Source of the DNA: Paracoccaceae bacterium
GTDB taxonomy: Bacteria > Pseudomonadota > Alphaproteobacteria > Rhodobacterales > Rhodobacteraceae
Direction of reading: 5' to 3'
NCBI GenBank assembly: GCA_003512825.1
Contig: DOOI01000094.1
Location: forward strand, 1 to 6,050
DNA: 6,050 nt
The translations under genes and the position numbers were made by a program. The notes beneath the pieces are model-generated. The model saw nothing but the letters and a program-made list of their open reading frames with translations, had not been told where the DNA came from and made no database searches. Each line of letters opens with the position of its first letter. The first letter of the stretch is position 1. This document shows positions 1 through 5,720 of this stretch, piece by piece.

Positions 1-759
1 GACCATATCGGCACCTTCGCGCAGGTCGCGTTCGATCAGGCGCAGTGCCTCATCGGTATTTGCGGGGTCCATTTGATAGCTTTTCTTGTCGCCCTTAAGT
101 GCGCCCGACGCGCCAACCGCGTCACGAAACGGGCCATAGAAGGCCGAGGCATATTTGGCGGCATAAGACATCAGCATCACATTGGTGTGGCCGCCCGTCT
201 CAAGCGCCTGTCGGATTGCGCCGATGCGGCCATCCATCATGTCTGACGGCCCAATGATGTCTGCGCCTGCTTCTGCTTGGCTCAAGGCTTGTTTGACCAG
301 AGCCGCCACAGTTTCATCGTTGAGAATTTCGCCCTCTACGTAAAATCCGTCATGGCCCAAGGAATTATAAGGGTCGAGGGCGACATCGGTCATCACTGCA
401 ATTCCGGGGACTGCGGCCTTGATCGCGCGGGTCGCCGTATTGGAAAGATTGCCCGGGTTCCACGCCTCTTCGCATGTGGCGGTCTTTTTCGCGGGGTCAG
501 TATAGGGGAAAAGACAGATTGCAGGGATACCCAGATCAGCCGCTTCGCGTGCCGCCTCGACGACCTTATCCACCGAGAGCCGATTGACACCGGGCATCGA
601 GGCCACGGGTTCAACCACCCCTTCGCCATCACGCACAAACACCGGCCAGATCAGATCTGCGGTGGTAAGAGTGTTTTCCGACACCAGCGCGCGAATGGCG
701 GGCGATTGGCGCACGCGGCGATGACGGGTCATTGGATAGGGGGCCTGTGTGGGGCGCAT
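1..759 (-). CDS. hemB: Porphobilinogen synthase (delta-aminolevulinic acid dehydratase), C-terminus cut by window edge
   Basis: HemB condenses two 5-aminolevulinate molecules into porphobilinogen, the first common step of cytoplasmic tetrapyrrole synthesis (haem, and in many relatives bacteriochlorophyll and cobalamin). The 253 visible residues read without interruption; the family is usually about 330 long, so roughly 80 C-terminal residues lie off the left edge. Visible landmarks are MTRHRR near the N-terminus, LFPYTDPAKKT (83-93), EEAWNPGNL (97-105) and SYAAKYASAFYGPFRDA (198-214), in which K202 is the first of the two active-site lysines. The second lysine should fall just beyond the last visible residues, REGADMV. 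The metal-site segment (125-138, DVALDPYNSLGHDG) lacks the cysteines of zinc enzymes, as in magnesium-type and metal-independent alphaproteobacterial HemB. The ATG at 759 is chosen because AGGAGA lies 5 nt upstream. It is divergent from the membrane-protein gene on the other strand. Confidence 0.97.
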   Translation of the reverse strand, partial: MRPTQAPYPMTRHRRVRQSPAIRALVSENTLTTADLIWPVFVRDGEGVVEPVASMPGVNRLSVDKVVEAAREAADLGIPAICLFPYTDPAKKTATCEEAWNPGNLSNTATRAIKAAVPGIAVMTDVALDPYNSLGHDGFYVEGEILNDETVAALVKQALSQAEAGADIIGPSDMMDGRIGAIRQALETGGHTNVMLMSYAAKYASAFYGPFRDAVGASGALKGDKKSYQMDPANTDEALRLIERDLREGADMV

Positions 760-764
760 CTCTG

Positions 765-770
765 TCTCCT
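765..770 (-). promoter_or_regulatory. Shine-Dalgarno of hemB
   Basis: Read on the minus strand this is AGGAGA, separated by 5 nt (CAGAG) from the ATG whose first base is at 759. It is the strongest ribosome binding site in the window and fixes the hemB start over the internal ATG at codon 10. Confidence 0.8.
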
Positions 771-800
771 GCGGCAGAAAATGTTGTATTTTTCACGTCG

Positions 801-816
801 CACGGATTTGCCCGTG
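801..816. repeat. Short inverted repeat CACGG-6 nt-CCGTG
   Basis: A perfect 5-bp inverted repeat (CACGG at 801-805, CCGTG at 812-816) around the spacer ATTTGC. It lies in the divergent intergenic region about 40 bp upstream of the hemB start codon and 80 bp upstream of the GTG of the rightward gene. An operator for a dimeric regulator is possible, but the arms are short enough to occur by chance. Confidence 0.3.
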
Positions 817-882
817 TCTCAAGGGGTAGGCATTGCTGAAATCGCCAGATATGGAGGCGGCACGTGATTTTACGAGCAAAGT

Positions 883-887
883 AGGGG
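883..887 (+). promoter_or_regulatory. Probable Shine-Dalgarno of the membrane-protein gene
   Basis: AGGGG lies 9 nt upstream of the GTG at 897. It supports the GTG start over the next in-frame ATG at 924, which would remove the first nine residues of the conserved-looking N-terminus. Confidence 0.5.
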
Positions 888-896
888 CGGTTCACT

Positions 897-1487
897 GTGA
901 ATTGGTATGGGCTATTGTCCGAGATGATCGATTTGGGATCGTTCTCGAACCTCTGGTTCTGGATTGCGCTGGCTGTGCTTTGGTCAACGGCGAGCCATTG
1001 GGTGTTGGGCGTTCCTTATGATCTGTTGCAGCGCGCCGAGCGTCAAGGTGGGCAGGCAGAGGTGGATCTGGAGGATCTGACGCGGATCTACGTCAATCGC
1101 TTGCTGTATATTTCCGGCGTTTCTGGGCTATGGCTGGTGGGGTTTACCTGTTTCGTTTTGACGATGTTGGTCATCTTGGGTTTTGGCTATGACCAACAAT
1201 TTGCCCAAGCTTTGTTTCTGATGGGCTTTCCCTTGACGCTTGTCTCGCTATTTAGTCTGGCGACGGCGCGGCGTATCCGCGAGGAGGGGGCTACGGGAGC
1301 ACGGCTGCGGCGGTTGCTGTCGCGGCAAAGGATCAAGACGCAGATCATCGGCATGGTATCGATCGTGATCACGGCGTTCTGGGGCATGTCTCAGAACCTC
1401 AGTGTGCGAATGCTGGATGGTTTGCCGCATGGGCAGAACGGGACAGATGGCACTTATCAAACGGATCACAGTCGGGGGCGCGGCTGA
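897..1487 (+). CDS. Uncharacterised four-helix integral membrane protein upstream of mfd
   Basis: The function is unknown. The 196-residue protein has four likely membrane segments, at about 18-38, 69-95, 103-124 and 147-165, with no signal peptide. Charged stretches sit between helices 1 and 2 (YDLLQRAERQGGQAEVDLEDLTR, split as 41-50 and 51-63) and between helices 3 and 4 (ARRIREEG then ARLRRLLSRQR, about 124-146). The basic second loop suggests it faces the cytoplasm. The last 25-30 residues are polar, rich in Gly and Thr, and look disordered; their final 14 codons overlap mfd. From memory, similar Rhodobacterales proteins next to mfd are sometimes labelled 'component of SufBCD complex', but nothing in this sequence resembles SufB, SufC or SufD, so I do not adopt that name. 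The GTG start is backed by AGGGG upstream. It is probably co-transcribed with mfd. It is a real gene: the reading frame is long, the hydrophobic pattern is coherent and the start is well placed. Confidence 0.85.
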   Translation: MNWYGLLSEMIDLGSFSNLWFWIALAVLWSTASHWVLGVPYDLLQRAERQGGQAEVDLEDLTRIYVNRLLYISGVSGLWLVGFTCFVLTMLVILGFGYDQQFAQALFLMGFPLTLVSLFSLATARRIREEGATGARLRRLLSRQRIKTQIIGMVSIVITAFWGMSQNLSVRMLDGLPHGQNGTDGTYQTDHSRGRG

Positions 1488-4400
1488 GGGCTGGGACGCG
1501 CGCCTGATCTTGGAAGAGATCGGGCGTACTAGCGGCCCGGTGATCCATATCGCGCGCGACGACAAGCGGTTGGCCGCGATGGAAGCTGCGGTGCGGTTTT
1601 TTGCGCCCGAGATGCCTGTGGTGGTGTTCCCGGCGTGGGATTGCCTGCCTTATGATCGGGTCAGTCCGAATGCCGATATTTCCGCAGCAAGAATGGCGGC
1701 TCTGGCGGGGTTAACCCATGGAATGCCGCCGCAGTTCGTGTTGTTGACGACGGTTTCAGGCGCAATGCAGCGCGTGCCGGCGCGGTCGGTGTTGCGCGAG
1801 GCGGCCTTTACCGCACGCGTTGGCGACCGGTTGGATGAGGCGGCGCTGCGACAGTTTTTGGTGCGGATGGGGTTTTCGCAATCGCCAACTGTGATGGAGC
1901 CGGGTGACTATGCCGTGCGTGGCGGGATCATTGATATTTACCCGCCGGGCGAAGGCGGGCCAGTTCGGCTTGATCTTTTTGGAGACACGCTCGATGGCGC
2001 GCGCCGTTTTGATGTGGGAACACAGCGCACGACCGAGAAACTGTCGGTGGTGGAATTGGCGCCTGTCTCTGAGGTGATTTTGGATGAGGCGGGGATCACG
2101 CGTTTTCGGCAAAATTACCGGATCGAGTTTGGGGCGGCTGGCACCGATGACCCGCTGTATGAGGCGGTCAGTGCAGGGCGCAAACATGCGGGCATGGAAC
2201 ATTGGTTGCCGTTTTTCCATGAGCGGATGGAGACGTTGTTTGATTATCTGCCCGGCGCGAGTGTGACGGAGGATTTCCAAGCAGAAGCGGCGCGCCTGTC
2301 GCGTTGGGAAGGGATCGAGGACCAATACGAGACGCGCAAGATTGCAATGGGGCAAAAGGGGCGGTTGGATACGGTCTATAAGCCTGTGCCGCCAGATTTG
2401 CTGTATCTTGATGATGCGGGCTGGACGCAGGCGATTGGTGCGCGACGCTTGATGCAGTTTCATCCGCTGGCACAGGCGTCAGGGCCGCACACGATTGATG
2501 CAGGCGCGCGGATTGGGCGGAATTTCGCGCCTGAGCGTCAGGCGGAAACATTAAGCCTTTTCGGAGCGTTAGCGGCGCATGTTAAAGCGCGGATGGCCAA
2601 AGGGCCTGTCGTGATTGCGTCTTGGTCTGCGGGCGCGCGCGAGCGGCTTGATGGGCTGTTGGAGGATGAGGGCCTCATTGGCTCGGTGCTCGTTTCTGAT
2701 TTTCGCGGCTTGGGCAAACTTGGGCTGCATTTGGCCGTGTGGCCCTTGGAAGAGGGGTTTGAGACCGACACGCTTACGGTCATCTCTGAGCAAGATGTGT
2801 TGGGAGATCGCCTGATCCGCCAGCCAAAACGCAAAAAGCGGGCGGAGAACTTTCTTTCAGAAGCGCAATCCCTGACGCCGGGCGATTTGGTCGTGCATGT
2901 GGATCACGGGGTGGGGCGTTATCTTGGGATGGAAGTCATTCGGGCCATGGGAACGGCGCATGAGTGTCTTTCACTGGAATATGCCGAGAGTTCCAAGCTT
3001 TACCTTCCTGTCGAGAACATTGAGCTTCTTAGCCGCTTTGGCCATGAAGAGGGGCTGCTGGACAAGTTGGGCGGCGGCGCATGGCAGGCCAAAAAAGCGC
3101 GGCTCAAGGAACGGATTCGCGAGATGGCCGACAGGCTCATCCGAATCGCGGCGGAACGCGCGCTTCGCACCGCCCCTGTGATGGAAGTGGAGCATCATAG
3201 TTGGGAAGCGTTCTGTGCCCGTTTCCCCTATATGGAAACCGACGACCAATTGCGGGCTATCGAAGAAGTCTTGGGCGATCTCGACAGTGGCCATCCGATG
3301 GATCGGTTGATTTGTGGCGATGTCGGCTTTGGAAAAACCGAAGTGGCCATGCGCGCGGCGTTTATTGCGGCGATGGCTGGCGCGCAGGTCGCAGTGATTG
3401 CGCCGACGACATTGCTGGCACGCCAGCATTACCGCAGCTTTGCCGAGCGCTTTCGGGGCTTTCCGGTCAATGTCCGCCCTTTGTCGCGGTTTGTCTCTGC
3501 GAAGGAGGCGGCGCAGACCCGCGAGGGCATTGCGGATGGCACCGTCGATATCGTGGTTGGCACGCACGCCCTTTTGGCCAAAGCGGTCAAGTTCAAGCGC
3601 TTGGGCCTGTTGATCATTGATGAGGAACAGCATTTCGGGGTGGGCCATAAGGAGCGCCTGAAAGAGTTACGCACGGATATCCACGTGCTCACACTGACAG
3701 CGACGCCCATTCCACGCACGTTGCAGATGTCGCTTTCGGGGGTGCGTGATCTCTCTGTCATCAGCACCCCACCCGTAGACCGTCTGGCCATCCGCACCTA
3801 TGTGAGCGAGTTCGATACGGTGACAATCCGCGAGGCGCTCTTGCGCGAACGTTTCCGGGGCGGGCAAAGCTTTATGGTGGTGCCACGCATCGCCGATTTG
3901 CCCGAGATAGAAGACTTCCTGACCCGCGAGATTCCAGAGGTGAACTACATCGTGGCGCATGGCCAATTGGCTGCAGGCGATCTCGATGAGCGGATGAACG
4001 CATTTTACGATGGTAAATACGATGTGCTTTTGGCCACGACGATTGTCGAGTCGGGGCTCGATATCCCTACCGCTAACACGATGGTCATCCATCGTGCTGA
4101 TATGTTTGGGTTGGCGCAGCTCTATCAGATCCGGGGGCGGGTGGGTCGGTCCAAGACGCGCGCTTATGCCTATCTGACCACCAAGCCGCGGGCGAAACTG
4201 ACCGTTGCGGCAGAGAAGAGACTTAAAGTGTTGGGGTCCTTGGATAGTCTGGGGGCTGGTTTTCAATTGGCCAGTCAGGATCTGGACATTCGCGGGGCGG
4301 GCAACCTCTTGGGTGAGGCGCAATCAGGCCAGATGCGCGATGTGGGCTATGAGCTTTACCAATCCATGCTGGAAGAGGCGATTGCGAAAATCCGCTCTGG

Positions 4401-4908
4401 TGATTTGGAAGGTCTGACCGAGACGGATGGCCAATGGGCCCCTTCCATCAATTTGGGTGTCTCGGTTTTGATCCCCGAAGATTATGTGCCTGATTTGGAT
4501 GTGCGACTTGGGCTTTACCGTCGGTTGTCAAATCTGCACACCAAGGTGGAGCTGGAAGGCTTCGCAGCGGAACTGATCGATCGTTTTGGGCCTTTGCCGC
4601 GCGAAGTGAACACGCTGCTTTTGATCGTGAGGATCAAGGAGAAGTGCAAGCTGGCGGGGATTTCAAGGCTGGACGGCGGGCCAAAGGGCGCAACGATCCA
4701 GTTTCACGGCGACAAATTTGCCAGCCCTGCCGGGTTGGTGGAGTTCATCTCCGACGAGAAAGGCATGGCCAAGATCAAGGACAACAAGATCGTGGTGCGC
4801 CGTGATTGGGTGTCCGACGCCGACAAGATCAAAGGCGCCTATGCTATCGCGCGTGATCTGGCGGTGAAGGCCGCGCCACCGAAACCTGCGAAAGCGGGCA
4901 AAAAGTAA
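1447..4908 (+). CDS. mfd: Transcription-repair coupling factor Mfd
   Basis: Mfd is an ATP-driven DNA translocase that pushes stalled RNA polymerase off template lesions and recruits UvrA to start nucleotide excision repair. The complete protein has 1153 residues, close to E. coli Mfd (1148). Domains in order: UvrB-like module (about 20-340, including FPAWDCLPYDRVSP near 61-75 and YAVRGGIIDIYPPG at 155-168); RNA-polymerase-interacting domain (about 476-545, GDLVVHVDHGVGRYLG from 479, then KLYLPVENIELLSRF); helicase core with Walker A GDVGFGKTE (624-632, K630), DEEQ box (725-728), TATPIPRT (751-758), TTIVESGLDIP (864-874) and QIRGRVGR (894-901); TRG-type motif with RGAGNLLG (949-956); and the C-terminal TRCF domain (about 1015-1120) ahead of a Lys/Ala/Pro tail. 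The frame is open upstream to a GTG at 1402, but those 15 residues do not look like Mfd. ATG 1447 gives the usual N-terminus (MALIKRITVGGAAEGWDARL), although its Shine-Dalgarno is weak. It overlaps the upstream gene by 41 bp, so translation is probably coupled. Confidence 0.97.
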   Translation: MALIKRITVGGAAEGWDARLILEEIGRTSGPVIHIARDDKRLAAMEAAVRFFAPEMPVVVFPAWDCLPYDRVSPNADISAARMAALAGLTHGMPPQFVLLTTVSGAMQRVPARSVLREAAFTARVGDRLDEAALRQFLVRMGFSQSPTVMEPGDYAVRGGIIDIYPPGEGGPVRLDLFGDTLDGARRFDVGTQRTTEKLSVVELAPVSEVILDEAGITRFRQNYRIEFGAAGTDDPLYEAVSAGRKHAGMEHWLPFFHERMETLFDYLPGASVTEDFQAEAARLSRWEGIEDQYETRKIAMGQKGRLDTVYKPVPPDLLYLDDAGWTQAIGARRLMQFHPLAQASGPHTIDAGARIGRNFAPERQAETLSLFGALAAHVKARMAKGPVVIASWSAGARERLDGLLEDEGLIGSVLVSDFRGLGKLGLHLAVWPLEEGFETDTLTVISEQDVLGDRLIRQPKRKKRAENFLSEAQSLTPGDLVVHVDHGVGRYLGMEVIRAMGTAHECLSLEYAESSKLYLPVENIELLSRFGHEEGLLDKLGGGAWQAKKARLKERIREMADRLIRIAAERALRTAPVMEVEHHSWEAFCARFPYMETDDQLRAIEEVLGDLDSGHPMDRLICGDVGFGKTEVAMRAAFIAAMAGAQVAVIAPTTLLARQHYRSFAERFRGFPVNVRPLSRFVSAKEAAQTREGIADGTVDIVVGTHALLAKAVKFKRLGLLIIDEEQHFGVGHKERLKELRTDIHVLTLTATPIPRTLQMSLSGVRDLSVISTPPVDRLAIRTYVSEFDTVTIREALLRERFRGGQSFMVVPRIADLPEIEDFLTREIPEVNYIVAHGQLAAGDLDERMNAFYDGKYDVLLATTIVESGLDIPTANTMVIHRADMFGLAQLYQIRGRVGRSKTRAYAYLTTKPRAKLTVAAEKRLKVLGSLDSLGAGFQLASQDLDIRGAGNLLGEAQSGQMRDVGYELYQSMLEEAIAKIRSGDLEGLTETDGQWAPSINLGVSVLIPEDYVPDLDVRLGLYRRLSNLHTKVELEGFAAELIDRFGPLPREVNTLLLIVRIKEKCKLAGISRLDGGPKGATIQFHGDKFASPAGLVEFISDEKGMAKIKDNKIVVRRDWVSDADKIKGAYAIARDLAVKAAPPKPAKAGKK

Positions 4909-4911
4909 GAG

Positions 4912-5487
4912 TCAGCCAGAGAAAAACACACGTATTTTCGGGGCGATCCAGTCCCAGAGTGCAGGCGTGCCATTGGAGATTTTCGGGCCGATACGAGCGG
5001 TCACTGCGTCATGGCCGACATTGTAATCGGTCCATGATCCGCCGCCATTGGCAAGGTTGAGGTTTGGAGGCACGAAGCGATCAAGGGATTTGGCATAGCG
5101 CGCAGTCGGCGTTTCATTGGCCTCAAATTCGTCCCAAAGCGCGCGAAAATCGCGGGCTTGATCCGGGGGCAGGAGGCCAAATAGGCGCTCGGCAGCAGCG
5201 GCCTCTTTTGCCGCCATCGCCACAGCATCACTATCACCAAAAATCGGTGCATCACCGGCGTCGATCTCGACGAGATCATGCAGCAAAAGCATTTTGATTG
5301 CGCGCGCCGTGTCCGTGCCGTCAGGGGCATGTTCAGCCAAGGTCAGCGCGAACAAGGCCACATGCCAGCTGTGCTCGGCAGAGTTTTCAAATCGCGACCC
5401 GTCGGCGATACGCGAGGCGCGGTTGACCGCCTTAAGGCGGTCAGCCTCCATCAGGAATGCCAGTTGCGCGTCGATCCGCGCGCTCAT
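4912..5487 (-). CDS. HD-domain phosphohydrolase, YfbR-like (possible 5'-deoxynucleotidase)
   Basis: This 191-residue soluble protein of the HD superfamily (HD_3/YfbR-HDDC2 group) is probably a metal-dependent phosphomonoesterase. The motif ENSAEHSWH (34-42) carries the first metal histidine H39, LLHDLVEIDAGD (68-79) carries H70-D71 with E74 and D79, and KSLDRF (133-138) carries D136. The spacing H..HD..E..D..D closely follows what I recall of E. coli YfbR (H33, H68, D69, E72, D77, D137), which removes phosphate from deoxynucleoside monophosphates. The length is also similar (about 199 in YfbR). All metal ligands are present, so it should be active; the substrate is inferred. It is the last gene of a leftward operon. 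Its ATG overlaps the stop of the 77-residue protein (ATGA) and has no Shine-Dalgarno of its own, pointing to reinitiation. Its stop is 3 nt from the mfd stop. A 20-bp palindrome lies in codons 15-22. Confidence 0.88.
   Translation of the reverse strand: MSARIDAQLAFLMEADRLKAVNRASRIADGSRFENSAEHSWHVALFALTLAEHAPDGTDTARAIKMLLLHDLVEIDAGDAPIFGDSDAVAMAAKEAAAAERLFGLLPPDQARDFRALWDEFEANETPTARYAKSLDRFVPPNLNLANGGGSWTDYNVGHDAVTARIGPKISNGTPALWDWIAPKIRVFFSG
5424..5443. repeat. 20-bp perfect palindrome inside the HD-protein gene
   Basis: TGACCGCC-TTAA-GGCGGTCA is a perfect 20-bp palindrome; the flanking bases (5423 and 5444) do not pair. On the coding strand it covers the end of codon 15 to the start of codon 22 of the HD protein (A-D-R-L-K-A-V-N), about 45 nt after the ATG. 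In mRNA it could form an 8-bp stem with a UUAA loop. It could be a regulator binding site, an mRNA hairpin early in the cistron, or a by-product of codon choice. Confidence 0.9.
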
Positions 5488-5717
5488 TCCGATTTTTGGG
5501 CGCTATTGGCGGCGATGCGTTTCTCGTCGAGAAATTCTTTGGCGCGCGCGATAGCCATGCGAAGGCGCACCGCCGACATGAAGGCTTCTTGCGCCACGGT
5601 CGACGATGTTGCCAGCTTTTCAGAAACTTGGCGGATCAGATCTGAGTCGCCTGTGACAGCGACCAGATCTAGGGTTTCCTGTGCCAGCTCGTCGGCAAGT
5701 TCGGCTGCAGAAGACAT
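5484..5717 (-). CDS. Small uncharacterised helical protein (77 residues) in operon with HD protein and hydrolase
   Basis: The family is not recognised. The 77 residues contain no Cys, Trp, Tyr, His or Pro and only one Gly. They are rich in Ala, Glu, Leu and Ser, so the protein should be almost entirely alpha-helical and soluble. Two or three helices are likely: about 3-20, 25-36 and 40-67, with a basic segment RLRMAIARAK (51-60). There is no membrane segment or signal peptide. It starts 3 nt after the upstream hydrolase stop, and its TGA overlaps the ATG of the HD gene. This arrangement supports a translated gene over a chance frame. No good Shine-Dalgarno is visible; a hairpin lies 9 nt before the ATG. 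A small partner or regulator of a neighbouring enzyme is possible, but that is guesswork. Confidence 0.72.
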   Translation of the reverse strand: MSSAAELADELAQETLDLVAVTGDSDLIRQVSEKLATSSTVAQEAFMSAVRLRMAIARAKEFLDEKRIAANSAQKSE

Positions 5718-5720
5718 CGT

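Larger units (their letters stand above)
760..896. promoter_or_regulatory. Divergent intergenic region between hemB and the membrane-protein gene
   Basis: Transcription must start here or nearby for the leftward hemB, and probably also for the rightward membrane-protein/mfd unit. I looked for sigma70-type -35/-10 pairs on both strands and found none with acceptable boxes and a 16-18 nt spacer. The hemB side has an AT-rich stretch (about 779-794), and a TTGAGA on the minus strand at 817-822 has no good -10 partner. The promoter role is therefore inferred from gene layout alone. Confidence 0.4.

Noticed and set aside
277..867. 196-codon open frame on the plus strand
   Set aside because: It lies almost wholly antisense to hemB, whose reading frame and motifs are unmistakable; its translation has no recognisable features.
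833..1021. 62-codon plus-strand frame before and across the membrane-protein start
   Set aside because: It overlaps the better supported GTG-started gene in another frame and has no ribosome binding site or recognisable sequence.
1402..1446. Upstream extension of mfd to the GTG at 1402
   Set aside because: The 15 added residues (Cys/Met/Arg-rich) do not resemble Mfd N-termini, while ATG 1447 gives the expected beginning and length.
1941..1959. Inverted repeat CCCGCC-7 nt-GGCGGG in mfd
   Set aside because: It encodes the conserved PPGEGG turn after the IIDIY segment; Pro and Gly codons make such repeats common in GC-rich genes.
1756..2463. 235-codon minus-strand frame inside mfd
   Set aside because: Antisense shadow of mfd; Arg/His/Pro-rich composition typical of reversed GC-rich coding DNA.
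2971..3648. 225-codon minus-strand frame inside mfd
   Set aside because: Antisense to the polymerase-binding and helicase regions of mfd, which must be coding; no motif in the reverse frame.
3667..4323. 218-codon minus-strand frame inside mfd
   Set aside because: Antisense to helicase motifs of mfd; no independent support.
4885..4905. Possible terminator at the mfd 3' end (5-bp stem with GAAA loop)
   Set aside because: The small stem at 4885-4898 is followed by A's, not T's, on the plus strand; on the minus strand the T-run precedes the stem. Neither direction gives an intrinsic terminator.
5636..5645. 10-bp palindrome TCAGATCTGA in the small-protein gene
   Set aside because: Short enough to be expected by chance in a window of this size, and fully within coding sequence.
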